Of a stretch of 64,000 nt of DNA, positions 1 to 7,237 are shown piece after piece (the first letter of the stretch is position 1; the number at the start of each line of letters is the position of its first letter). Position numbers and translations under genes: made by a program. Source of the stretch: a bacterium (GTDB lineage: Bacteria > UBP15 > UBA6099); NCBI GenBank assembly GCA_029564595.1, contig JAKQPS010000160.1, positions 1-64,000 of the forward strand. The letters are read 5' to 3'. The notes beneath the pieces are model-generated. The model made no database searches. It saw nothing but the letters and a program-made list of their open reading frames with translations, and was not told the DNA's origin.

Positions 1-66
1 TTCAAGGTATATTACTCTCTGCTCAAGCTCTTCGTATGTTGGTTTTCTCGCTTCATCGCTATCCAT
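1..66 (-). CDS. N-terminal fragment of a probable sensor protein (runs off the left edge)
   Basis: An ATG on the minus strand at 66-64 opens a frame that stays open to the window edge, giving 22 residues. The peptide is charged and contains Tyr-Glu-Glu-Leu-Glu-Gln-Arg-Val followed by Leu-Glu. Short leaders of this kind, a coiled coil before the first PAS domain, are common in PAS-containing sensor kinases, so a sensor protein is an inference from a very short piece. No clear ribosome binding site precedes the ATG. It could equally be another coiled-coil protein. Confidence 0.4.
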   Translation of the reverse strand, partial: MDSDEARKPTYEELEQRVIYLE

Positions 67-514
67 TAAAATAAAACATATCACGCGCAGGCAATTTTAA
101 AAAGCCTTTTTATGTTTTTTTTCAAAGAGCTAAATGCTTACAAATCTTGAATCGCGGCAGCTTATATCACTATTAGAGATTATTTGTGTGTTTAGTCGAC
201 ATTCTTCGACAGAGGCGGAGGTTCTATTATCGCATGGTAATTCACTGACTAGTTCAACATAACATGCAATAGATAACGGATTGTGATAGTCGTCTTTCTG
301 GACAGAGATTACAGCGATAGTATCGGCGTTCAGAAGCATAATGTGAAAAGGTTTTCCATATATGCATATCCCTACAACCCAAAATGAAAACGCATGTAAA
401 GCAATGTGACGAGTGTTTATTTCATTAGAGGAGCATGGTATAATAGAATACTGATTCTGGGCGCATTAGAAAAGTCGCCGCATAGCGCGCGAATCATTTG
501 CGCAGGAGACGATT
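67..514. other. A+T-rich non-coding stretch with a weak small ORF
   Basis: About 450 bases between the left-edge gene and the plus-strand gene at 515. A 69-codon minus-strand ORF (130-339) has no ribosome binding site and no recognisable domain, so I do not count it as a gene. The only convincing element is the extended -10 promoter near 439-444. I see no RNA gene or repeat here. Confidence 0.5.
416..444 (+). promoter_or_regulatory. Extended -10 promoter for the 515-2119 gene
   Basis: TGGTATAAT (436-444) is an extended -10 element. The hexamer 17 bases upstream (416-421, TTTATT) is a poor -35, as expected for an extended -10 promoter. It lies about 70 bases before the start codon at 515. Confidence 0.45.
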
Positions 515-2119
515 ATGCAGATTCATTCAACTATAATGCGATTGAAAATCCCGCGCTGTTTTATCGAAATTAAGAATAAATTAAAAACACTGACGATTTT
601 ATCGTTTTCTTATGGCCTTTCGATTTGTATCGCTTTTTTTATGGCTTTTTGCGACATACCCAACTCGGCGGCAGCAGTAGATATGAAAGCAGTTTCAGCT
701 TTGGAGATTACCAGAGAGTCGCTAGCAAATACGGATTTAGAGTTTTTCGACGATGTGATTGTGAAGGTTTACAGCCCTTCGTTGGTTCTTTTGGCGGAAG
801 GAAAGATGGAGCAAAGCAAAACGTTTTCCATTAAAGTTCCCGGATTGGACGACTATGAATGGTTATACGTGGAAATCGGCGAACAAGAGAGTCATATATA
901 CGGCATATTTAACATTGAAGAAGGCGTGGTTGTGGACTATGTAACATCCACGATTATGGAAGCAATGCTGAAAATGAAAACGCGAATGGAGAACATTACA
1001 TTTGAGGAAATGAAGCATATTTTGCATGAGCTTCATAAAGCGGCTGATGCAGATGAATTATCCAAAGCAAAAAACGACTCGGACGCGATACGAATGCTTT
1101 TTTCGGACGAGGAGTATAGGCTTATGCTCGGCGATATGGCTATCTCTTTTTCGACTCCCGGAAACACATTGGAAGAATATGGAAAGCTCAATGAGACCAT
1201 GAGTCAAGGGATTAGTTTATTCGGCAAGGGCGACGTAGAAGCATTAAAAATGATGCTGACTGTCGACGCTGAAATCGAAATTGATGGTCAAACGGTGACT
1301 GGGGATCAGATATTTGATTCTCTTCGGTCATTAAGGAAGAAATACGAAGTTTTGAAATGGGACGCTTCATGCGAAAGAATAATCGTCAACGAGAATCGCG
1401 CGGAAGTTGAAACATTGGAAAGAATCATTCTGTCAGACAAAACTGAAGGCTCGATAACAAAAAACATAAGAATGGGTTTTGTTAATATCTTTGAAAAAAA
1501 TGAAAATCAATGGAAACTTCAGGAAAGACGAATGAAGAAATGCGAGCCTGCGAGGGCGTTGATTTTTGCGGACGGCTCGTCGGCGGATTGGACGGGCATA
1601 AGGCCTTGTGTTTCGAAATTCACATCAAAGAGCGGGTCAAAAGGGGAAAAGGCTGAACTTAGCTCGATATATCTGGCGTTCGACGACCCCGGCATTTTCT
1701 GGAGATTGGAAAACTCAAACAATTTGTTCAAAGAGAGCTTCGGCGCTTCGTCTGCCGTTCCAATTGATGAAACGGTTCATGTATTATTTGTGTTGACGTT
1801 AACAGACAAAACGGACGATGAGATTGATGAAGGCGTTTATAGTTGGACCGGGGTAGCCACAGGAAAATCTTACTCAATGAACGAGGCAATAACAACTGCT
1901 CCGGATGGGTTCAGAGAAAAAAACACGTATTTGCAGAACAATTTTCATGTGGGATCATCTTATGCAGAGGGAACAATCTCAAAGGAAGAAATAAAAGGCT
2001 TGAAGAAGAACGCTTATTTGAACGCAAGAATTGTCGTGGACAGGGGAGATGGGGAAAATGAAGTATTGTCAGAGGGCGTGCCAATAGAAATCGAATTTCC
2101 TCATGAATTGTTTCAATAA
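515..2119 (+). CDS. Exported hypothetical protein with an NTF2/SnoaL-like region
   Basis: A 534-residue protein starting at an ATG six bases after an AGGAG ribosome binding site. The N-terminus is basic and is followed by one hydrophobic stretch (about residues 28-50) ending in a small-residue run, which fits a signal peptide or membrane anchor. Residues roughly 225-345 alternate helix and strand and read like an NTF2/SnoaL-type fold: a count-down of charged helices, then paired strands on an Arg/Glu-rich ground. The rest is unrecognised. It stands alone before the hxs promoter and is less G+C-rich than the genes to its right. No function can be assigned, and the fold call is only an impression. 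Confidence 0.6.
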   Translation: MQIHSTIMRLKIPRCFIEIKNKLKTLTILSFSYGLSICIAFFMAFCDIPNSAAAVDMKAVSALEITRESLANTDLEFFDDVIVKVYSPSLVLLAEGKMEQSKTFSIKVPGLDDYEWLYVEIGEQESHIYGIFNIEEGVVVDYVTSTIMEAMLKMKTRMENITFEEMKHILHELHKAADADELSKAKNDSDAIRMLFSDEEYRLMLGDMAISFSTPGNTLEEYGKLNETMSQGISLFGKGDVEALKMMLTVDAEIEIDGQTVTGDQIFDSLRSLRKKYEVLKWDASCERIIVNENRAEVETLERIILSDKTEGSITKNIRMGFVNIFEKNENQWKLQERRMKKCEPARALIFADGSSADWTGIRPCVSKFTSKSGSKGEKAELSSIYLAFDDPGIFWRLENSNNLFKESFGASSAVPIDETVHVLFVLTLTDKTDDEIDEGVYSWTGVATGKSYSMNEAITTAPDGFREKNTYLQNNFHVGSSYAEGTISKEEIKGLKKNAYLNARIVVDRGDGENEVLSEGVPIEIEFPHELFQ

Positions 2120-2127
2120 ACTGTTTA

Positions 2128-2155
2128 TTGACATATACATATTATTAAATATACT
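2128..2155 (+). promoter_or_regulatory. Sigma70-type promoter of the hxs operon
   Basis: TTGACA (2128-2133) and TATACT (2150-2155) are separated by 16 bases in an A+T-rich gap between genes. This is one of the two best promoter matches in the window. It sits about 40 bases before the first hxs start codon at 2193 and no gene intervenes, so it most likely drives the whole maturase-precursor operon. Confidence 0.7.
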
Positions 2156-2192
2156 TAACTTAGAAGACAAAAATAATATATAGGGTGCGCGT

Positions 2193-2753
2193 ATGTCTAA
2201 ATTATTTACAGAAATTTCTTTTGACACAAAGCTTTTTTCTGCTGACGCTTTACTTGGGGCTTGTCATAAATTTTTGGCAAAGTGTTTTGTCAAATTAGAA
2301 CATAGCGGAGACGGCAAGAGAATATTGGTTCGCCTTACAGCGAGAGAGGGGGTTTCTGTTGATGGGATTGAAGAGGAATTTCGGGCCGAAGCCCTCAATT
2401 ATGCTGTGAAGCAAAAAATCAGCAAAGGTTCCGCAAAAATAAGAGACCAGATTTTTCATATCGTGTTCAACCCGGAGAGATTGAACGCGCTTGGCGGTCA
2501 GCTTCAGACGGAACTTGAAACAAAAGTCGACCCGGATTCAGTCAAACTCAGCGCTCGACTTGAAAAGCTTCTTGAGGAGATCGAAAGCGAGGAGTCGTTG
2601 GATTACGAGGACGACCCGCTTGGAATTGCCGTTCCGTGGGAAGAGAAACATGGAATGCCCGGCGATCTGTTGCATCCCGTGGATCAATTGAAGAGGCAGG
2701 CTGAAAGCAATCTTATAAACATAGAAACGGTGAAGGAAATTGTCGACTGTTGA
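2193..2753 (+). CDS. hxsD: HxsD-like protein, long form (His-Xaa-Ser system)
   Basis: A 186-residue protein, first gene of the operon. The first ~95 residues follow the HxsD pattern: an aromatic 'FDTKLFS' strand, a helix, a beta strand pair, then a Leu-Asn-Tyr motif followed by basic residues and a terminal helix (about residues 68-95). NCBI families name this motif LLNDYxLRE in HxsD of the His-Xaa-Ser system, whose biochemical role is unknown. The C-terminal ~90 residues are acidic and Pro-rich and are not part of the usual short HxsD. The start is the ATG at 2193 with TAGGGTG upstream. Its 3' end overlaps the next small gene. Identification rests on motif and on the adjacent hxsB and repeat proteins. 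Confidence 0.6.
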   Translation: MSKLFTEISFDTKLFSADALLGACHKFLAKCFVKLEHSGDGKRILVRLTAREGVSVDGIEEEFRAEALNYAVKQKISKGSAKIRDQIFHIVFNPERLNALGGQLQTELETKVDPDSVKLSARLEKLLEEIESEESLDYEDDPLGIAVPWEEKHGMPGDLLHPVDQLKRQAESNLINIETVKEIVDC

Positions 2754-2949
2754 ATTTGACAAAAAGATATTTAGATTGAAGGCCGTGAAGTCCGCCGTGA
2801 AAGATTACAAGGATTTTGCCGATTTCGACGTGACCGAGAAAAAAGACCGAATCGTCGTGAAGGTTGAAAATGTCGACTATGAACCGGAGGACGTTTTTTT
2901 GGGTGAATTCGGCAATTACGTGATACATAAGATGAGCGTGAGACAATGA
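2740..2949 (+). CDS. Second, minimal HxsD-like protein
   Basis: A 69-residue protein starting at a TTG inside the end of the previous gene and ending in a 4-base overlap with hxsB. It has the same plan as the start of HxsD: Val-Glu-Phe-Asp, a helix, two strands, then 'GEFGNYVIHKMSVRQ', which aligns with the Asn-Tyr region of the HxsD signature and stops there. So the operon has two HxsD-type proteins, one with a long tail and one cut to the core. A precursor-binding role, like the small RRE or PqqD chaperones of other radical SAM systems, is inference. The TTG start is the only one available before the conserved region. Confidence 0.6.
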   Translation: MSTVEFDKKIFRLKAVKSAVKDYKDFADFDVTEKKDRIVVKVENVDYEPEDVFLGEFGNYVIHKMSVRQ

Positions 2950-4454
2950 GCGCGATAGATATAAAAAAAGTCAAAATCTCGAATTTTAGCGGAATGATAC
3001 CGTTCAGCTTCAGAAAACTAGGCGACACGTATATCGTTGTAAACGAATATGGGAATTACGTTTTTTTAACAGAAGAAGAATTCGTCAGTCTAGTAGAAAA
3101 CGGGCCTTCGGCATTGAGCAGGCCGGCGATAAAAGAGCTTACGGCGCAGAACATGCTGTTCACAAAAGAAACTGCGGCCAGAGCCGCCGAGCGGCTTAGG
3201 GCGAGGTTCGCGGACGCGGCGCGAGCGACGAACCTTCATATCATAGTGCCCACACTCAGATGCAATCTGCGTTGCGTTTACTGTCAGGCGGCCGCCGCAA
3301 GCGGAGACGATTATGAAACGGATATGGACATAGACACCGCGCGCGCGGTGGTCGATACCATATTCGATGCTCCCACGAAGCTGTTAAGCATCGAATTTCA
3401 AGGCGGCGAGCCTCTTCTAAACTGGGACACAGTGAAGTTTATTATCGAATACGCCGTCGAGCTTAACAAGACGAAAAAGAGAGAGCTGCGATTCAACGTT
3501 GTGTCCAACCATCTGCTGATGGACGACGAGAAACTGGATTTCCTGCTGGAACACAATGTGGTTATGTGCATGTCTCTGGACGGTCCGGCCTATGTGCATG
3601 ACAAGAACAGGGGGATCACTCACGACCGCGCGGTTGAGATGTACAAGAAGGTCTACCGCAGATATAAAGAAGTCGGAGCGGAAAGGTTGCCTTCTCTGAT
3701 AGGAACTCTATCAAAGCATTCCATGCCGTACCACAAAGAAATCGTGGACGAATATCGTTCGCTAAACGCGGGGTCGATTTTTGTGCGACCAGCGACGACG
3801 CTGGGCTACGCAGGCCGGAACTGGGATAAAATAGGTCTCTCTGCTGAAGAGTTTCTCGATTTTTACGAGAGGATGCTGGATTACATAATCGAGTTGAATT
3901 TAAAGGGAGAGAACTTCACTGAAACGTACGCAATATACGCGCTGTGTAAAATCGTCGCGGGTTTTGAGCCGGGATATGTGGACATGAAGTCGCCGTGCGG
4001 CGCTTCCATCGGGCAACTGGCTTACAATTACAATGGAGATGTGTACACATGCGACGAGGGCCGAATGCTGGGACATCAGGGAGATCACACTTTCAGGGTG
4101 GGCAAATGCGGCGAGTCGAGTTTTGAGGACTTAATAATGCACAGAGCGACGAAGGCTTGCGCGATCGCTTCCACTCTGGACACCACTCCGGGGTGTTCAG
4201 AGTGCGCCTACAAGCCGTATTGCGGGATATGTCCAGTCCTTAACTATTACGAGACCGGCGAGTTGTCTCCCAACGTTTTTACCACAAGGAGGCACACGGT
4301 GAACGAAGGGATCATCGATATACTCTTTAAAAGGCTGATGATTCCCGAAGTGGGAGACATATTTATTAAGTGGGCAAAAAACTATATGGATTCGAGCAAA
4401 AGAGATATTGAAAGCTCCAATAATCCGGAATGGGACAAGGCCGAGAAAGAATAG
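2946..4454 (+). CDS. hxsB: HxsB-like radical SAM/SPASM peptide maturase
   Basis: A 502-residue radical SAM enzyme. Residues 1-95 form a small N-terminal domain typical of HxsB-type maturases. The CX3CX2C cluster motif is at Cys106, Cys110 and Cys113, followed by a GGEP motif. The C-terminal third has a SPASM-type set of cysteines (CGAS...CDEG, then GCSECAYKPYCGICP) that would hold auxiliary iron-sulfur clusters. Related enzymes install C-C or thioether cross-links in ribosomal peptides. Here the obvious substrates are the three His-rich proteins encoded immediately downstream. It starts at an ATG overlapping the previous stop by four bases, so it is translationally coupled. The family match is good; the reaction is not known. 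Confidence 0.75.
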   Translation: MSAIDIKKVKISNFSGMIPFSFRKLGDTYIVVNEYGNYVFLTEEEFVSLVENGPSALSRPAIKELTAQNMLFTKETAARAAERLRARFADAARATNLHIIVPTLRCNLRCVYCQAAAASGDDYETDMDIDTARAVVDTIFDAPTKLLSIEFQGGEPLLNWDTVKFIIEYAVELNKTKKRELRFNVVSNHLLMDDEKLDFLLEHNVVMCMSLDGPAYVHDKNRGITHDRAVEMYKKVYRRYKEVGAERLPSLIGTLSKHSMPYHKEIVDEYRSLNAGSIFVRPATTLGYAGRNWDKIGLSAEEFLDFYERMLDYIIELNLKGENFTETYAIYALCKIVAGFEPGYVDMKSPCGASIGQLAYNYNGDVYTCDEGRMLGHQGDHTFRVGKCGESSFEDLIMHRATKACAIASTLDTTPGCSECAYKPYCGICPVLNYYETGELSPNVFTTRRHTVNEGIIDILFKRLMIPEVGDIFIKWAKNYMDSSKRDIESSNNPEWDKAEKE

Positions 4455-4564
4455 GCTTTGTTGAAAGCGCGCAGCGAGACAACAACGGAGCCGCGGTTGA
4501 GCCGACAATACGGAACGGGTTCGACCCTAACGCCGTCAAAAGTTCCGGAAATCGAAGGTGGGAT

Positions 4565-5377
4565 ATGGATAAACCAGCGAAGAAAACGCCGACCTCCGCC
4601 GCGCTCTCGAACAAGAAGGGCGCGCTTCCTTCCGTGGTAAACGATACTCTGGATTATTTCTCGCGGGAAGAAGCCAAGATATCCAGCAAAGGAGTGATGA
4701 CAGGCGCGTTGACTGTGGTCGCGCTAGGTCTTTTGGCGTCTCCCGTCACTCCTGTCCACCATGTGAGCTATCACGCAAATTTCAGCAATCACACAAACCA
4801 ATCCGCAGTCGACACACTCTCCAGCGTGGCGACGGTAGATCAACACACGAACACCAGCGCTCACGCCAACGCGGCCGCGGCAACCGGACATTATAGTTTA
4901 GCGAATCACGCCAATAAACCGGTCGTCAATGCGCACAACAACGTCAGCAACCATACAAACGCCAACGTGGTCGGACATGCGAACACTCCCGCGACTAATG
5001 TGACGGTGAAAGCAGCGGTGGACGCTCCAGTGACGAAGGGCAGTTTTCACAACAGCGGAGCTCAGGGCAAACACACCGCTTGGAACGCGCACGCGAACGC
5101 GACGGCGGTTCACGCGAGCACGGCGGCCACCACGACGCACATGAACACAACGGGACTCAACAAACACAACAGCGTCAATACTCATGCGAACGGAGCCGGA
5201 GTCAATTCGCACTCCAGCGTGAACGCGCACGCCAACTGGCCGGTGGTCAACACTCACTTCAGCGTCAATAATCATGCAAGCGCCGCAGGCGTTAGCGCGC
5301 ACACGAACGTCACGGGTGTTAACAACCACGCTCACGCGGCGACCCATACCAGCCACAGTTCGCACGCGTCTTGGTAA
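4565..5377 (+). CDS. hxsA: His-x-Asn/Ser repeat protein 1 (HxsA-like precursor)
   Basis: A 270-residue precursor starting at an ATG preceded by GAAGGTGGGAT, the same leader seen before both paralogues. Residues 1-35 are polar. Residues about 35-60 contain REEAKIS followed by a Gly/Ala/Val/Leu hydrophobic segment, possibly a leader or membrane anchor. The rest is Ala/Asn/Thr/Val with 28 histidines, nearly all in H-x-N or H-x-S. Their spacing alternates 6 and 9 residues (94, 100, 109, 115, 124, 130; then 201, 207, 216, 222, 231, 237, 246). A conserved block FHNSGAQGKH (161-170) splits two repeat tracts, and the protein ends in SHSSHASW. It has only one Cys-free low-complexity surface and no enzyme motif. 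HxsA-like identity follows from the repeats and the neighbouring hxsB and hxsD. Confidence 0.75.
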   Translation: MDKPAKKTPTSAALSNKKGALPSVVNDTLDYFSREEAKISSKGVMTGALTVVALGLLASPVTPVHHVSYHANFSNHTNQSAVDTLSSVATVDQHTNTSAHANAAAATGHYSLANHANKPVVNAHNNVSNHTNANVVGHANTPATNVTVKAAVDAPVTKGSFHNSGAQGKHTAWNAHANATAVHASTAATTTHMNTTGLNKHNSVNTHANGAGVNSHSSVNAHANWPVVNTHFSVNNHASAAGVSAHTNVTGVNNHAHAATHTSHSSHASW

Positions 5378-7060
5378 TGAACGAGCCTTATACTCTGGCC
5401 GCAGGCCGAGAGGTGGAACAAATGGAAACAAGTAAAACGGCGAGGATCGGAGGAAAAAGAATTCTTCCCGAGATAAAGAGCAGTGTAGAGGCTTATTTTT
5501 TGAGGGAAGAAGCCAAGGTGAGCACAAAAGGGATAGCTGCCGGAGCCGCAGCCTTGATCGCTCTCGGCATGATAGCGGATCCTTCTCTGGGATGGCACAC
5601 AGCCGCTCACTCCAGCATCCATGTCCACTCAAATCAAGGCTCGGTCAATGCGCACACAAGCGCGGGCGGGGCCAACACGCATTTTAACTCCTCATCGCAT
5701 GTAAATCTGGCCGCGGTCAACGTTCATTCGAACATCAATACTCATGCCAACGCCGGATTGGTTAACACGCATTCAAACGTAAACAGCCATACCAACCAAG
5801 CGGCTGCGACAGGACACTCCAACGCCGGCCACACCAACGTGGCGGCCCTTCATTCCAACGAAACCGTAACAAGAGGCGGATTCCACAACAGCGGCGCGCA
5901 GGGCAAACACAGCGCGTACAACGCGCATTCAAACGCCAGCGAATCTTCGCATGTGAATTCGGCGGGAACGAACACCCACACCAGCGTGGCGGTCATGTCG
6001 AGGCATGTTTCAGTCGCCAATCACGCCAACACAGGGGCCGTTAACTCCCATACGAGCGCGTCGGCGCATTCCAGCTCCGCGGCGCAGAACCAGCACGCCC
6101 ACGCCGCCTCTCACGCCAGCCGGGCAGCTTACTCCGGGCACAGAAATCTGGGCGCAGTCAACATGCACAGCCAGTCTTCGAGCCACGTTAATCACGCTTC
6201 GCATGCTTCGTGGTGAAGCGCGCCGATGACAACCGCAAGGGTTGGCAGAATCACACGGGAGAAGGTGGAACATGAAAAAAAGCGACCGGCTTTCCAAACA
6301 AGTTGAAAGAGCGTTGTCTCTTCCCCGAGCGGTTGCGGACGCGCTATCGTACATCACGGCGGAAGAAGCAAAAATCACTTCGTCAGCCGTGATGAAGGGG
6401 GGGCTTGCGCTGGTCGCGCTAGGAATGATGTCCTACCCGGAAATAGCGAAGTCGTCTCATGAAAGTCTGCATGTGAGCTGGAGTAACCACGCCAACAGAG
6501 CCGCTGAGTCATACCACATCAACGTCCCGGTCATAAACCAGCATGTCAACGCAACCACTCATTCCAATAGAGCGGCAACCTCGGCTCATTCAAACGTTAA
6601 CACACATGCCAACACTGCGGTGGTTAACGCGCATAACAACGCAAACGTTCACGCCAACACTGCGGCGGTGAATGCCCATGCAAGCAAGCCCGCGATAAAT
6701 GTGGCGCCGGTCCACGCGAATTCCGCTTTGACAATAGGCGGCTTGCATAACAGCGCCGCGCAGGGAAAACACACGGCATGGAACACGCACGCCAGCCAAG
6801 CCACAAGCGCTCACACCAACACAGCCGCTTCTACGACTCACAACAACGCGGCCGCGACAACCATTCACTCTAATGTGAACACCCATGCCAGCGCCAATGC
6901 GTTGAACACGCACAGAAGCATGAACACTCCAGTGGCTTCTCCATTGCTCAACAGGCATGCTCAGATACAAACCCATTCAAGCGCGGCCGCCACAAATGTT
7001 CATGCAAACATTGAGGCAATAAACGTGCACAGCAACGCGAACACGCACGGAGCGCATAAC
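4844..7060 (+). repeat. 45-bp-period coding repeats in the three precursor genes
   Basis: Within each hxsA-like gene the DNA repeats with a 45-base period that encodes 15 residues holding two histidines, spaced 6 and 9. The consensus peptide is roughly V-N-x-H-x-N-x-N-x-H-A-N-x-A-A. The repeats are degenerate at the DNA level (different Ala, Asn and Thr codons), so they are old. They are not CRISPR or satellite repeats. Confidence 0.8.
5422..6216 (+). CDS. hxsA: His-x-Asn/Ser repeat protein 2 (HxsA-like precursor)
   Basis: A 264-residue paralogue of the preceding gene. The start chosen is the ATG after GAGGTGGAACAA, matching the leaders of the other two copies; an upstream in-frame start at 5371 would add 17 unmatched residues. 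The N-terminus has LREEAKVS and a Gly/Ala-rich hydrophobic segment (about 36-53). Thirty-one histidines follow, again on the 6/9 lattice (78, 87, 93, 102, 108, 117, 123, 132; later 186, 195, 201, 210, 216, 225). The central block FHNSGAQGKH is at 154-163 and the end is HASHASW. It lies in the same operon, 45 bases after the first copy's stop. Confidence 0.75.
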   Translation: METSKTARIGGKRILPEIKSSVEAYFLREEAKVSTKGIAAGAAALIALGMIADPSLGWHTAAHSSIHVHSNQGSVNAHTSAGGANTHFNSSSHVNLAAVNVHSNINTHANAGLVNTHSNVNSHTNQAAATGHSNAGHTNVAALHSNETVTRGGFHNSGAQGKHSAYNAHSNASESSHVNSAGTNTHTSVAVMSRHVSVANHANTGAVNSHTSASAHSSSAAQNQHAHAASHASRAAYSGHRNLGAVNMHSQSSSHVNHASHASW

Positions 7061-7078
7061 TCGCACGGTTCTTGGTGA
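6272..7078 (+). CDS. hxsA: His-x-Asn/Ser repeat protein 3 (HxsA-like precursor)
   Basis: A 268-residue third paralogue, with the leader GAAGGTGGAAC before its ATG. It has AEEAKIT and a hydrophobic segment at about 40-55, then 27 histidines on the 6/9 lattice (91, 97, 106, 112, 121, 127, 136; 190, 199, 205, 214, 229, 235, 244). The lattice position 220 is Pro instead of His. The central block reads LHNSAAQGKH (158-167) and the end is HNSHGSW. It diverges most from the other two, which suggests the copies are under selection for the pattern and not recent duplicates. Function unknown; likely substrate of the surrounding radical SAM enzymes. Confidence 0.75.
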   Translation: MKKSDRLSKQVERALSLPRAVADALSYITAEEAKITSSAVMKGGLALVALGMMSYPEIAKSSHESLHVSWSNHANRAAESYHINVPVINQHVNATTHSNRAATSAHSNVNTHANTAVVNAHNNANVHANTAAVNAHASKPAINVAPVHANSALTIGGLHNSAAQGKHTAWNTHASQATSAHTNTAASTTHNNAAATTIHSNVNTHASANALNTHRSMNTPVASPLLNRHAQIQTHSSAAATNVHANIEAINVHSNANTHGAHNSHGSW

Positions 7079-7237
7079 CGCGCGGGCGGATCGAAAATTA
7101 GGAAAGCGCCCAAAAATAACGCTAAAAGGAAAATATCCGATTTCACACAAGGGGACAAATAAAGGCGGGCTGAAGCGGTAGTTTCGAACCAGCGTGAATG
7201 CCTTTTTCCTGTTTTCGGAAGACAAGGGACAGCGACA

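Noticed and set aside
130-339. 69-codon minus-strand ORF near the left edge
   Set aside because: No ribosome binding site, no domain, and its length is within chance in an A+T-rich gap.
4898-5632. Long minus-strand ORF (244 codons) opposite the first two precursors
   Set aside because: It is Arg/Val-rich and is the mirror of the His/Asn/Ala repeats (codon-period artefact), with no ribosome binding site.
4844-7060. Repeated 45-base DNA pattern that could look like a CRISPR or satellite array
   Set aside because: The repeat is in frame, degenerate at third positions and explained by the 15-residue protein repeat. There are no conserved direct repeats separated by unique spacers.
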